DNA of 64,000 nt from Ga0077555 sp033764055 (lineage in GTDB: Bacteria > Pseudomonadota > Alphaproteobacteria > Rhizobiales > Hyphomicrobiaceae). The notes beneath the pieces were generated by a model. It saw only the letters and a list, made by a program, of their open reading frames with translations. It did no database searches and was not told where the DNA came from. The stretch spans positions 62,001-126,000 of the forward strand of contig JANRJI010000037.1 in NCBI GenBank assembly GCA_033764055.1, given 5' to 3'. Positions 52,243-60,670 of this stretch are shown piece after piece (position 1 is the stretch's first letter; every line of letters begins with the position of its first letter). The position numbers and the translations under genes were made by a program.

Positions 52243-52875
52243 ATGGCGTGCAGCAACTCGGCTTCGATCCGCTTCCAGCCGACGCTGCACCTGGGATCCG
52301 CAATTGCCGTCTTGATCCACGGCGCGCCGTCCGAGGCCGGCGCTCGCGATGCACTCGCCTCGACTGCCCTCCGCCACGCCACCGGCCGCCCCGACATCGC
52401 CATCGGTCGCCGACCGAGCGGCCGGCCGAGCCTTGCTCCACCCCATTGCAGTCTCGGCGTGTCTCTGTCCCGACGCCGCTCGCTGCTGCTCGCCGGCTTC
52501 TCTCCCGAGAGGGCCGTCGGTGTCGACCTGGAGATCGCTGACGAAGGCACCTCGGTGGATTACACGCGACTCTCTCGCGACCACTTCGCGCGTGACGAGG
52601 CGGAGATCTGCGCAGCGCTTCCTGTCGCCGGCGCCCGCGACCTCTTCTTTCGCCTCTGGGTCGCCAAGGAGGCAGTCTTGAAGGCGACGGGACGCGGCAT
52701 CGTAGACGGCATGCACTGGCCTGACCTGGCGGGGCAGGTGACGGCCCTTCGCGAGGGGGGTGCCGTCATCGAGCACCTAGGGAGCCGCCGGATCGCAGTG
52801 GCAACGGACAGACGCTGCATCGCGGCCGGCCTGTCGGCGTATTGCGCCTTGGCGGTTCTCGATATCGCTCCATAG
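52243..52875 (+). CDS. 4'-phosphopantetheinyl transferase (Sfp/AcpT-like)
   Basis: A 210-residue transferase that would attach the phosphopantetheine arm of CoA to Ser557 of the preceding synthetase. The signatures are VGVDLEIADEG, which carries the Mg-binding Asp and Glu, and FFRLWVAKEAVLKATGRG. The preceding CSLGVSLSRRRSLLLAG resembles the substrate-facing N-terminal region of the Sfp family. It starts 90 bases after the synthetase stop on the same strand, so it is very probably its dedicated partner. Confidence 0.9.
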   Translation: MACSNSASIRFQPTLHLGSAIAVLIHGAPSEAGARDALASTALRHATGRPDIAIGRRPSGRPSLAPPHCSLGVSLSRRRSLLLAGFSPERAVGVDLEIADEGTSVDYTRLSRDHFARDEAEICAALPVAGARDLFFRLWVAKEAVLKATGRGIVDGMHWPDLAGQVTALREGGAVIEHLGSRRIAVATDRRCIAAGLSAYCALAVLDIAP

Positions 52876-53015
52876 ATCCATGGCAGCTGCGACAGGGAAG
52901 GGTTCACCCGCCCCATATCAAGCGCCGTTTGAAGCTCCCGCCGGACTGGCGTATAGCGTGCCGTGTCGGCCACGTCCGCGCCGTCTGGACCATCGAGACC
53001 CGCATCCGAGAGCCC

Positions 53016-53258
53016 ATGAAAGCCCGCATCAAGATCACCCTCAAGTCCGGCGTCCTCGATCCCCAGGGCAAGGCCATTCAGACGGCACTGGCGAGCCTCG
53101 GCTTCTCTGGCGTGGACGAGGTCCGCCAGGGCAAATACCTTGAGATCGACCTCAACGAGACCGACGAGGCCAGGGCGAAGGCGCAGGTCGAGCGCATGTG
53201 CCGCGAGCTGCTCGCGAACCAGGTCATCGAGAACTACAGCTATGAGCTCGGCACCTGA
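53016..53258 (+). CDS. purS: FGAM synthase subunit PurS
   Basis: An 80-residue protein of the PurS family, the small structural subunit that joins PurL and PurQ in FGAM synthase and helps channel ammonia. It reads MKARIKITLKSGVLDPQGKA and then GVDEVRQGKYLEIDLNE, typical of PurS. It is followed closely by a small membrane protein gene and purQ. There is no purL directly downstream. Confidence 0.95.
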   Translation: MKARIKITLKSGVLDPQGKAIQTALASLGFSGVDEVRQGKYLEIDLNETDEARAKAQVERMCRELLANQVIENYSYELGT

Positions 53259-53265
53259 GCCCGCG

Positions 53266-53391
53266 ATGCGGCAGACCGATCCCCACGACGATGCTGTCCG
53301 AGCCATCCGATTCATGGCCGTCAAGGCGGCCATCTTCATCCTGATACCGCTGATTGCCGCGCTCGTCGCCGTATGGTGGCGGTTCGGGTGA
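53266..53391 (+). CDS. Small membrane protein between purS and purQ
   Basis: A 41-residue protein with polar N-terminus MRQTDPHDDAVRAIRF and one hydrophobic segment of about 20 residues (AIFILIPLIAALVAVWWRFG). I recall that a small membrane protein of this kind is annotated as FGAM-synthase-associated in alphaproteobacteria. The position between purS and purQ, seven bases after the purS stop and 21 before purQ, supports this. Its function is unknown. Confidence 0.7.
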   Translation: MRQTDPHDDAVRAIRFMAVKAAIFILIPLIAALVAVWWRFG

Positions 53392-53412
53392 TTGGTGCGA
53401 GGAGACAACCGA

Positions 53413-54108
53413 ATGCGCGCAGCCGTTATCGTCTTCCCGGGCTCCAACTGCGATCGTGACGTCAAGGTGGCGCTCGAGGCCGTCACCGGCCGGCCCGCCC
53501 ACATGGTCTGGCACGGCGAGACGACGCTCCCGGCCGTCGACGTGATCGTGCTGCCGGGCGGCTTCTCCTACGGCGACTATTTGCGCTGCGGCGCCATGGC
53601 CGCCCACTCGGCCGTGATGCGCGAGGTCGTCGCACGCGCCACGGCCGGCACGCCCGTGCTCGGCATCTGCAACGGCTTCCAGATCCTCTGCGAGACCGGC
53701 CTGCTGCCGGGCGTGCTCCAGCGCAACGCATCGCTGCGCTTCGTCTGCCGCGACACGTTCCTGAAGGTCGAGCGGAACGACACCGTGTTCACGCGCGCCT
53801 ACGGGCAGGACGAGATCGTCAACATTCCCGTGGCCCATGGCGACGGCAACTATTTCGCCGATGCAGCGACGCTCGATCGTCTGGAGGGTGAGGGCCGCGT
53901 CGTATTCCGCTACGTCGACCCGGTGACTGGTGCAGCCACTCCCGAGGCCAACCCGAACGGGGCGCAGCGCAACATCGCCGGCGTCTGCAACGAGAGCCGG
54001 CGCATCGTCGGCCTGATGCCGCATCCCGAGCGCCACTTCGACAAGATGCTCGGCTCGGCCGACGGCCGACGCGTGTTCGAGAGCGCGATGCAGAGCGTGG
54101 CCGCCTGA
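53413..54108 (+). CDS. purQ: FGAM synthase glutaminase subunit PurQ
   Basis: A 231-residue class I glutamine amidotransferase that supplies ammonia to PurL. It starts MRAAVIVFPGSNCDRDVK and has Cys86 in TPVLGICNGFQIL and His204/Glu206 in MPHPERHFD. The start follows GGAG. The next gene is not purL, so the synthetase subunit is encoded elsewhere in the genome. Confidence 0.96.
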   Translation: MRAAVIVFPGSNCDRDVKVALEAVTGRPAHMVWHGETTLPAVDVIVLPGGFSYGDYLRCGAMAAHSAVMREVVARATAGTPVLGICNGFQILCETGLLPGVLQRNASLRFVCRDTFLKVERNDTVFTRAYGQDEIVNIPVAHGDGNYFADAATLDRLEGEGRVVFRYVDPVTGAATPEANPNGAQRNIAGVCNESRRIVGLMPHPERHFDKMLGSADGRRVFESAMQSVAA

Positions 54109-54177
54109 TCGGCAACTGTACGCAAATCCTCGGTCGGTAAGATTGGGGCTCCACTGAAGCCCCGAGGTTGCCGTGCT

Positions 54178-54825
54178 TTGCGCAAGACGGTAGCCGCCAC
54201 GACACTGGCCTTGGTTGCCGGCCCGGCGCTTGGTCAGGATCTCGGCTCCTGCCACTTCCCGTTGCCGCGGGACGCCGAAACGGTCCTGGTCGGCGTCTAC
54301 GAGGGCGGGCTCAAGACGAGCGTGCGGCTCCCGTCCGGCGACGACGACATGAAGTCGGTGAAGGTGCAGGTAGCGCGGTGGGAGATGCCGATCTTCCTCG
54401 TGTTGTCGTCCTACCGGTCCGTCGCGTGGGACCTCCGCATCGACAAGGGCGCCGAGATCGCCGGCGTTCTGGTGCTTGGGTATTACGCCCAGGCCGTCAT
54501 GAACCTTCCGGCCGAGGTACAGCTCGCCTTCTCGGTTTTCGAGAACGGCACCGGACACGACTGCCCGAGACCGGTGCAGTATCCCTACAAGGATGGAACC
54601 AGGGAATTGTCCGCCGTCCGCGATATGCTCGACCGCGAGTTCAGCCGCGACATCACCGAGTTCCACGGCGCTTACAAGGGCGAATGCCTGCCTCTACCGT
54701 GTGCTGCCGTGACAGCGGCTGGTGCCTCGGGAGATCGACCCAGCTGGTGGTCGTGGCTGCTCGGAACGGCGTCGACGCCGCCAGCGGCTCACCCGATCCG
54801 CGCATCGACCCGCCTCTTGCGGTGA
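54178..54825 (+). CDS. Hypothetical exported protein
   Basis: A 215-residue protein. A TTG start, with GAGG about nine bases before, gives a basic signal peptide MRKTVAATTLALVAGPALG. The mature part is beta-rich, with MPIFLVLSSYRSVAWDLRI and two Cys pairs (GSCHFPLP, CLPLPC) that may form disulfides. I do not recognise the family. The Trp- and Pro-rich C-terminus may be disordered. Confidence 0.6.
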   Translation: MRKTVAATTLALVAGPALGQDLGSCHFPLPRDAETVLVGVYEGGLKTSVRLPSGDDDMKSVKVQVARWEMPIFLVLSSYRSVAWDLRIDKGAEIAGVLVLGYYAQAVMNLPAEVQLAFSVFENGTGHDCPRPVQYPYKDGTRELSAVRDMLDREFSRDITEFHGAYKGECLPLPCAAVTAAGASGDRPSWWSWLLGTASTPPAAHPIRASTRLLR

Positions 54826-54841
54826 GCCGCTGCCGGGCCGC

Positions 54842-55345
54842 CTATCTTCTTGGCCGCTCGATCCGCATCACCCAGACCGGACCGAGCGCTGCATCGCCTG
54901 CGATCCGCTCCCAGCGGAAGCCCACCCCCTCGACGGCGCGCGCGGCCGCCTCGCTACGCACCGGGACGCGAATGACGCAGGCCAGCGCCAGCGTGGTCGA
55001 GAACACCTCGGCGACCAGCAGCGCCAGCGCCCGACCACCGAGGCCTCGGCCACGGTGGCCGGCCGAGGCGATGAATACGGCACAGTCCCATGTCGCAGGC
55101 GGCAACGCTGCCGCGTGGTCGCCGCCGAGCAGCACGCAGTCCAAGGCGTGAGCATAGCCGACCGTGGCGCCGTCGATCTCAATCATTCGGCAGATGGTCC
55201 CAGGCCCCGCCAACGCCAGCGACACCTCCGCCTCCGCGGCGGCCGCGGAGCCCCAGAACGCCTGCACCTCTGGCATCGACAACCAGCGGCGCACCTGATC
55301 GCGATCGGCGGGGCCGATCGGTACGAGGTGCGGCGCGCCCGTCAT
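54842..55345 (-). CDS. GNAT acetyltransferase
   Basis: A 167-residue GNAT protein. The acetyl-CoA-binding loop is in ASAGHRGRGLGGRALALLVAE, i.e. the R/Q-x-x-G-x-G/A pattern, preceded by DCAVFIAS. A late strand ends VWVMRI. The N-terminal part (MTGAPHLVPIGPADRDQVRRW) resembles family domains used for amino-group acylation; the substrate is unknown. Its stop is 16 bases from the convergent secreted-protein gene. Confidence 0.85.
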   Translation of the reverse strand: MTGAPHLVPIGPADRDQVRRWLSMPEVQAFWGSAAAAEAEVSLALAGPGTICRMIEIDGATVGYAHALDCVLLGGDHAAALPPATWDCAVFIASAGHRGRGLGGRALALLVAEVFSTTLALACVIRVPVRSEAAARAVEGVGFRWERIAGDAALGPVWVMRIERPRR

Positions 55346-55368
55346 GGCCTCGTCAGTCCTTGCACCCG

Positions 55369-55956
55369 TCACGCCGGGGCTGGCGCCGGGCACGCCGGTT
55401 GCGGCATCTGGGCCGCCCGGCGCCACTGGAACGTCTCGCTCAGGAATTTGAAGCCCTTGTAGCCCTTCACCTGCAACACGTCCGGGGAGCGCAGGCGCAG
55501 CTCCACGTCGAAGCTTTCCCCCTGCTCGGGATCGTAGATCCAGCCGCCGTCCCAGGAGCCGTCTCGCATGGGTTGCAGGTTGCCGATAACCTGCAGGCCG
55601 CAGATCAGCCGGTCGCGCAGCTTGCGGTTCTCGTTGAGCTTGTCGCGCAGCGGCTGGCCCGTCTTGTCGAGTGGTTGCTGCATCCAGACGATGCGGCCAC
55701 ACAGACCGGGGCCGCAGGGGAGGATCTCCACGGCCCCGCGCCCGGTGTGGTCGATCCAGACGCCGAGCGGCCCCGGCACCGGTGCGGGTGCGGCAGGCGC
55801 AGGTGCTGCCGTGGTGGCACGCTTCGGCTGCGGCTGCGGCTGCGGTTGCTGTGCGAGCGCGATGGCGCCCTGGCCGAGCAGCAATGCCAGCCCGGCTGCA
55901 AGACCGAGCCATCCCAGCCTCGCGCCATGCCTCGTTCTGTTGAATTGCTCGATCAT
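55369..55956 (-). CDS. DUF2147-family exported protein
   Basis: A 195-residue protein with an N-terminal membrane/signal segment (LGLAAGLALLLGQGAIAL), a Gln/Pro/Ala linker, and a DUF2147-like domain: GVWIDHTGRGAVEILPCG, LCGRIVWM and GGWIYDPEQGESFDVELRLR. The family is a lipocalin-like small periplasmic domain without known function. It lies 23 bases upstream of the GNAT gene on the same strand. I start at MIEQFNRTRHG; an ATG nine codons earlier is possible. Confidence 0.82.
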   Translation of the reverse strand: MIEQFNRTRHGARLGWLGLAAGLALLLGQGAIALAQQPQPQPQPKRATTAAPAPAAPAPVPGPLGVWIDHTGRGAVEILPCGPGLCGRIVWMQQPLDKTGQPLRDKLNENRKLRDRLICGLQVIGNLQPMRDGSWDGGWIYDPEQGESFDVELRLRSPDVLQVKGYKGFKFLSETFQWRRAAQMPQPACPAPAPA

Positions 55957-56389
55957 GACCTGCCATTCCATCGATTGGACCAATCCGGGCCCCGGGCGCC
56001 ACCTGCCAGCAGCGCCGATTCACCGCCTAGCAGCACCCCGCCTGCCCGCCGTCAAGCCCACGTCGACTGTGAGAGGCGTCACCGGCAGCAGCCCGCCGGC
56101 CACGGCGACGTTGACAAAACGCGAACGGCGCTCCAATACGCCTCAAACCTTGGCATCGCCAAGGCGATCGAGTTGACGCAGGTGCCCGGGCTGACGGGAC
56201 CTTTACCCTGACAGGTGCCACAACGGGCATTCGGCCCGCGGTGACGTATATAAGGATCGCGCGCCACGCAGGCGAGGTGGTCGCGGGGCTCACGAGCAGT
56301 GACCCGGCAGCCAGCGACGCGAGACCGACGCCGGCACGGGTCGCCGGCGGCCCCCAATTCGCCGAAAATAGTGGGTAGCTGGCGTACCG
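55957..56389. other. Intergenic region before the DevBCA-like exporter genes
   Basis: A 433-base region between the divergent DUF2147 and permease genes. GTGACGTATATAAGGAT (56241-56257) contains a TATA-rich stretch that could be a -10 box, though no clear -35 is spaced correctly. No open frame has support. The rest shows no recognisable structure. Confidence 0.35.
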
Positions 56390-57517
56390 ATGGTCCTCAC
56401 ACTCGCCTTTCGCAACCTCTTCCACGACCGCATCCGTTTGGTCGTGACGCTGGTTGGCATCCTGTTCTCGATTGTTCTGGTCGCCGTTCAACTCGGGCTT
56501 TACCTCGGCGCGCGCAAGATGATCGTCGGCATGATCGACAACGCCCGTGTCGAGCTGTGGATCACAGCGTTCGGGGCCAAGAGCTTCGAGGAATCCGGGA
56601 GCCTCAACGGCGGCGAGCGCTACATCGCGCTGTCGGTGCCTGGCGTCGCCTCGGTCGAGCCGCTGGTGGCGGCATTCAACGAGTGGCGAAAGCCTGCCGG
56701 CGGGACTGCCCTCTCGGTCGTCGTCGGAACCGATCTGGCAGAGGGCAGCCTGAAGCCCTGGAATCTGGTCGCGGGCAACGATGCCGACCTCTTCGGCCCC
56801 GACGCGGTGATCGTGGATCGCACCTACCTGAAGGAGCTTGGCATCACCGGCCTCGGCGACGCTGCTCAGATCGACGTGATGCGCGTCAAGGTGGTGGCGA
56901 TGACCGAGGGCATCCGGTCGTTCACCACAGCACCTTACGTTTTCATGACACTGGATCGTGCCCGTCAGGTGCAGGGCATGACCGGCAACCAGACCACGTT
57001 CCTGCTCGTCAAGCTGGAGCCGGGTGCCGACAGGGATACGGTCCAGAAGGCGCTCGCCGCACGTCTGCCAGACGTCGAGGTGCTGACGACGGAAACCTTC
57101 CGGCAGCGCAGCCTGGCCCACTGGCTGTTCTCGACCGGCGCAGGCGTGGCACTGATCGGTGGCGCTTTCCTCGGCACATTGGTCGGCACGGTGATCGTGG
57201 CGCAGACACTCTACTCGAGCACCAAGGACCATCTGAACGAGTTCGCGACGTTGCGGGCGCTCGGATCGTCGGCGGGCTATATCCACCGTGTCATCCTGTT
57301 GCAGGCGGCGCTGTCAGCGGCCATCGGCTACGGCCTCGGCATGACGCTCGCTCTCGCCATCATCGAGGCCAGCAAGAACACCGCCTTGCCGATCATCATG
57401 ACACCCGGCCTCGCGGTCGGTCTGCTCGTCCTCACCGTGTTCATGTGCGCCATCTCGGCCTTGGCCGCCATCATGAAGGTGACCCGCATCGACCCTGCCA
57501 TGGTGTTCGCCCGATGA
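56390..57517 (+). CDS. ABC transporter permease (DevC/MacB-like)
   Basis: A 375-residue permease with four membrane segments: one near the N-terminus (LVVTLVGILFSIVLVAVQLG), a large periplasmic domain, then three C-terminal segments. The last conserved block ends KVTRIDPAMVFAR, typical of DevC-type permeases. With DevA and DevB it forms a tripartite exporter, in cyanobacteria for glycolipids. It overlaps the ATPase gene by four bases (ATGA). Confidence 0.85.
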   Translation: MVLTLAFRNLFHDRIRLVVTLVGILFSIVLVAVQLGLYLGARKMIVGMIDNARVELWITAFGAKSFEESGSLNGGERYIALSVPGVASVEPLVAAFNEWRKPAGGTALSVVVGTDLAEGSLKPWNLVAGNDADLFGPDAVIVDRTYLKELGITGLGDAAQIDVMRVKVVAMTEGIRSFTTAPYVFMTLDRARQVQGMTGNQTTFLLVKLEPGADRDTVQKALAARLPDVEVLTTETFRQRSLAHWLFSTGAGVALIGGAFLGTLVGTVIVAQTLYSSTKDHLNEFATLRALGSSAGYIHRVILLQAALSAAIGYGLGMTLALAIIEASKNTALPIIMTPGLAVGLLVLTVFMCAISALAAIMKVTRIDPAMVFAR

Positions 57518-58254
57518 GCGCTCGGACCATTTTGGAGGCCCGCGGCATCGTCAAGGAGCTGGGCCATGGCGCGGGCAAGGTGCTGGCGCTCAAGGGCGTC
57601 GACATCACCCTGCATGCAGGCGAGCTGACGCTGCTGATGGGCCCGTCCGGCTCGGGGAAGACGACGCTGCTCTCCATCATGGGCTGCATCCTGGCGCCGA
57701 CGGCGGGGAGCCTGTCCATCCTCGGCGAGCCGACCGAGAATCTCGATCCGGAAGGGCTCGCCGACCTGCGCCGTCGTCACATCGGGTTCGTGTTCCAGTC
57801 CTACAATCTGTTTCCCACTCTATCGGCGCTGGAGAACGTCCGCCTTGGCCTCGATGTCCGCGGTATCCGGGGCGCGGCAGCAGCGGCCGAGGCCCGCGCG
57901 GCTCTCGTCGCCGTGGGCCTGGAGCATCGCTTGCGCAACTACCCGCGAAACCTGTCCGGAGGCGAGCAGCAGCGTGTAGCCATTGCTCGTGCGCTCGCCG
58001 GCTCGCCCGCTCTGTTGCTGGCCGACGAGCCGACCGCAGCACTCGACGCCGACAACGGCCAGAACGTGATGGCGCTGCTCTCAGACCTCGCTCGCGACAA
58101 GAGCCGCGCCATTCTCGCCGTCACCCATGATCACCGCACACTGCCGCACGCCGACCGTATCGTCCACATCGAGGACGGCCGGATCGTCGGCGAGGAGCGC
58201 CAGACGCCGGAGCGCCGAGCGCGCGCAACCGGCCGTGCCAAGGAGAAAGCCTGA
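57514..58254 (+). CDS. ABC transporter ATPase (DevA/LolD-like)
   Basis: A 246-residue ATPase. Walker A is GPSGSGKTTLL, the Q-loop is in VFQSYNLFPTLSALENV, the signature is LSGGEQQRVAIARALAG, and Walker B is LLLADEPTAALD with H-loop VTHDHRT. Sequence is closest to DevA/LolD/MacB type ATPases. It powers the permease encoded just upstream. Confidence 0.93.
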   Translation: MSARTILEARGIVKELGHGAGKVLALKGVDITLHAGELTLLMGPSGSGKTTLLSIMGCILAPTAGSLSILGEPTENLDPEGLADLRRRHIGFVFQSYNLFPTLSALENVRLGLDVRGIRGAAAAAEARAALVAVGLEHRLRNYPRNLSGGEQQRVAIARALAGSPALLLADEPTAALDADNGQNVMALLSDLARDKSRAILAVTHDHRTLPHADRIVHIEDGRIVGEERQTPERRARATGRAKEKA

Positions 58255-58259
58255 GTCTC

Positions 58260-59513
58260 ATGTCGAGCACCCCGTCCCCCCTCGTTCCCCTGATGCTCGC
58301 GGCGCTCACTGCGGTCGGCGTCGCGATCGGCATCCAGCATATCGGCTCCGAGACCAAGAGCAATCCGCCCGGACAGACCCAGGTGCAGGCGACGATCCGA
58401 CCGAAGTGGACCGCCTCGGCGCAGGGTCGTGTCGAGCCCAAGGGCGGCGAGATCCGTCTCTCGGCTCAGACGCCCGGCCGAATAGAGAACGTGCTCGTGA
58501 AGGTCAACGATACGGTGCGTGCGGGAGATCTCCTGATCCGCATCGACGATGCCGATGCGCTGGCCCGTCTGCTCGGCGCCGACGCTGAGGCCGGCGTCAG
58601 GAAGCGCGAGCGCGACAGCGAGACCGGCGTGCCCCGCCTGGCCCAGGATCGCCGGAATGCGGAGGACCGCCTGAACACGACCGAGCGCGCCATCGCCGTG
58701 TCTCGCCTCGAGCTCGACCGCCTGATGCTGGCCCGCCACGCCAGTTCCACATCGATCCGGCCCGAGCAGATCGACGCCCAGCGGAAGGTCCTCGAGGAGG
58801 CGCTGAAGCGCCTCGACGAGGACAGGCAGGCCCTGCGTCAGAGTCAGCTTGCGACCGGTGTTCCGTTGCCGACGCGGCTCGAGGCCGGGCTGACGGCCTC
58901 CCGCGCCGAGCTGTCGCTGGCCGAGGCCGCGCTCGAGCGCACCCGCGTGCGTGCCCCCTTCGACGCGACCGTTCTGCAGGTGATCGCGCATGTCGGCGAG
59001 AACGCTGCGGCCTCTCCGGAGCAGCCGCTCGTCATCGTCGGCGACCTCGCGGCCTTGCGCGTGCGCGCCGAGGTCGAGGAGCGGGACGCAGCAAAAGTCA
59101 CGGTCGGCCAGGAGGTGGTGCTCAAGACGGACGCCTTCGCCGGTCGCGAGTTCAAGGGCCGGGTCGCCACCATCGCCAGGGCCATGCGTCCCCCGACGCT
59201 CGCCCGGAAGGGCCCGCGCCGGCCGAGCGACCTCGACACGCTCGAAGTGATGATCGATGTCGACGCGGGATCGAGCCTGTTGCCGGGCATGCGGGTCGAT
59301 GTCTACTTCGCCGTGCCACAGCCCGGCGGCACGGAGCCACCGAAGGCGGAATCGAGCTCTCTCGCACCCCCTGCTGCTGCCCCGGCCGGTGGACCGGCTG
59401 CGGCCGCGCCAAAGGCGCAGGGCGCGACTGGGGTCATCACTCCGGCATCGGCCGTGCCGGCGGCCGGGGCACCTCAGGTGCTCCCGCCGCTCGAGCAGCC
59501 GAAGGGCAACTGA
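58260..59513 (+). CDS. HlyD-family periplasmic adaptor (DevB-like)
   Basis: A 417-residue membrane fusion protein. An N-terminal membrane anchor (LMLAALTAVGVAIGIQHIG) precedes the lipoyl-like half-motif GRIENVLVKVNDTVRAGDLL, a long coiled-coil hairpin (about residues 105-230), and RVRAPFDATVLQVIAHVGE. The C-terminal beta domain has LLPGMRVDVYFAVPQ. The last 55 residues are Ala/Pro-rich and probably disordered. It starts six bases after the ATPase gene, completing the exporter. Confidence 0.88.
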   Translation: MSSTPSPLVPLMLAALTAVGVAIGIQHIGSETKSNPPGQTQVQATIRPKWTASAQGRVEPKGGEIRLSAQTPGRIENVLVKVNDTVRAGDLLIRIDDADALARLLGADAEAGVRKRERDSETGVPRLAQDRRNAEDRLNTTERAIAVSRLELDRLMLARHASSTSIRPEQIDAQRKVLEEALKRLDEDRQALRQSQLATGVPLPTRLEAGLTASRAELSLAEAALERTRVRAPFDATVLQVIAHVGENAAASPEQPLVIVGDLAALRVRAEVEERDAAKVTVGQEVVLKTDAFAGREFKGRVATIARAMRPPTLARKGPRRPSDLDTLEVMIDVDAGSSLLPGMRVDVYFAVPQPGGTEPPKAESSSLAPPAAAPAGGPAAAAPKAQGATGVITPASAVPAAGAPQVLPPLEQPKGN

Positions 59514-59534
59514 AGGATAACACCGCCCGGCTCA

Positions 59535-60569
59535 TCAGCCCTTCCGTTTCGGACCTCTCACCGCGCGGATGATCTCGGCCATCACCGACACGGCGATCTC
59601 GGCCGGCGTCTGGGCGCCGATGTCGATGCCGATGGGGGCGCGGATGCGGGCGAGCTCCTCCTCGGTGATGCCGGCAGCGAGCAGCCGCTCCCGCCGCTTG
59701 GCGTGATTGCGGCTGGAGCCGAGCGCGCCGACGTAGAGGCAGTCCGACTTGAGCGCGAGCTTCAGCGCCTCGTCGTCGATATGGCCGACGTGGGCCAGGG
59801 CGACCACCGCGGTGTAGGGATCGAGGCCGATCCTCGGCAGCACGTCCTGCGGCCACTCGGCATGAATCGTGATGCCCGGGAAACGCTCAGGTGCCGCGAA
59901 CGCCGAGCGGGGATCCACCACCTGCACCTCGTAGCCGGCGAGCTTCGAGATCTCGGCGAGCACCTGGCCGATGTGCGAGGCGCCCACCACCACGATGCGC
60001 GCCGGCGGCACCAGCGCGTGGAGGAACACATCGCCGTCCGGCGTCTCCTTGAGCTGGCTCTTGGCCGTCGAGAAGCGCTGGGCGATGTCGTCCGGGACAC
60101 CCTTGTCCTCGCGTGCGAAGACTTTCTTGGCACCGTCCGCGAGTCGCGTCTCGATGACGAGGCCGTGCCGCTGCTGCTGCGCCTCGACCGCCTTGGCGAC
60201 CAGCTCGGCGCCACCGCCCTCGGCCTCGATTCGCTCTACGTAGACCTTGACCTTCCCGCCGCACGGCAGACCTGCCCGCCACGCCGTTTCGTCGGCGACA
60301 CCGAATTCCAGCAGCCTGGGCTTGCCCGTCGCCATGATCTCCTCGGCCTCGGCGATAACGTCGCCCTCGATGCACCCCCCGGAGACCGAGCCCTGAAAGC
60401 GGCCGTCCTTGGCCACCGCCATCTGCCCGCCGATCGGCACGGGCGCCGAGCCCCAGGTGTCGACCACGGTGGCCATGGCGACGGCGCCGTCCTTGTCGAG
60501 CCATTCACGCGCGGCCTCGAGAACGCCGTGGCCATCGCGGGCGGTGTGGGGACGGGGTGTCTCGGCCAT
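59535..60569 (-). CDS. XdhC-family molybdenum-cofactor chaperone
   Basis: A 344-residue XdhC/CoxI-type protein that inserts sulfurated molybdenum cofactor into xanthine dehydrogenase or CO dehydrogenase-type enzymes. The N-terminal domain has TWGSAPVPIGGQMAV and GSVSGGCIEGDVI. The C-terminal Rossmann domain shows RIVVVGASHIGQVLAEI and YVGALGSSRNHAKRRERL. No molybdenum hydroxylase subunit is next to it, so its client enzyme must be encoded elsewhere. Confidence 0.92.
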   Translation of the reverse strand: MAETPRPHTARDGHGVLEAAREWLDKDGAVAMATVVDTWGSAPVPIGGQMAVAKDGRFQGSVSGGCIEGDVIAEAEEIMATGKPRLLEFGVADETAWRAGLPCGGKVKVYVERIEAEGGGAELVAKAVEAQQQRHGLVIETRLADGAKKVFAREDKGVPDDIAQRFSTAKSQLKETPDGDVFLHALVPPARIVVVGASHIGQVLAEISKLAGYEVQVVDPRSAFAAPERFPGITIHAEWPQDVLPRIGLDPYTAVVALAHVGHIDDEALKLALKSDCLYVGALGSSRNHAKRRERLLAAGITEEELARIRAPIGIDIGAQTPAEIAVSVMAEIIRAVRGPKRKG

Positions 60570-60670
60570 GGCTGGCTCCAGGTCAGGTTCATCGGCTTGC
60601 GGGCGGGAGAGTACCGGGCCGGGCTACCATCGGTAAACAGCCGCGGCGACGCGTCCCGCCGTAGCTTGCG

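Noticed and set aside
59501..59544. GAAGGGC...GCCCTTC inverted repeat at the end of the exporter operon
   Set aside because: The loop is 30 bases and the second arm lies inside xdhC coding sequence; probably chance.
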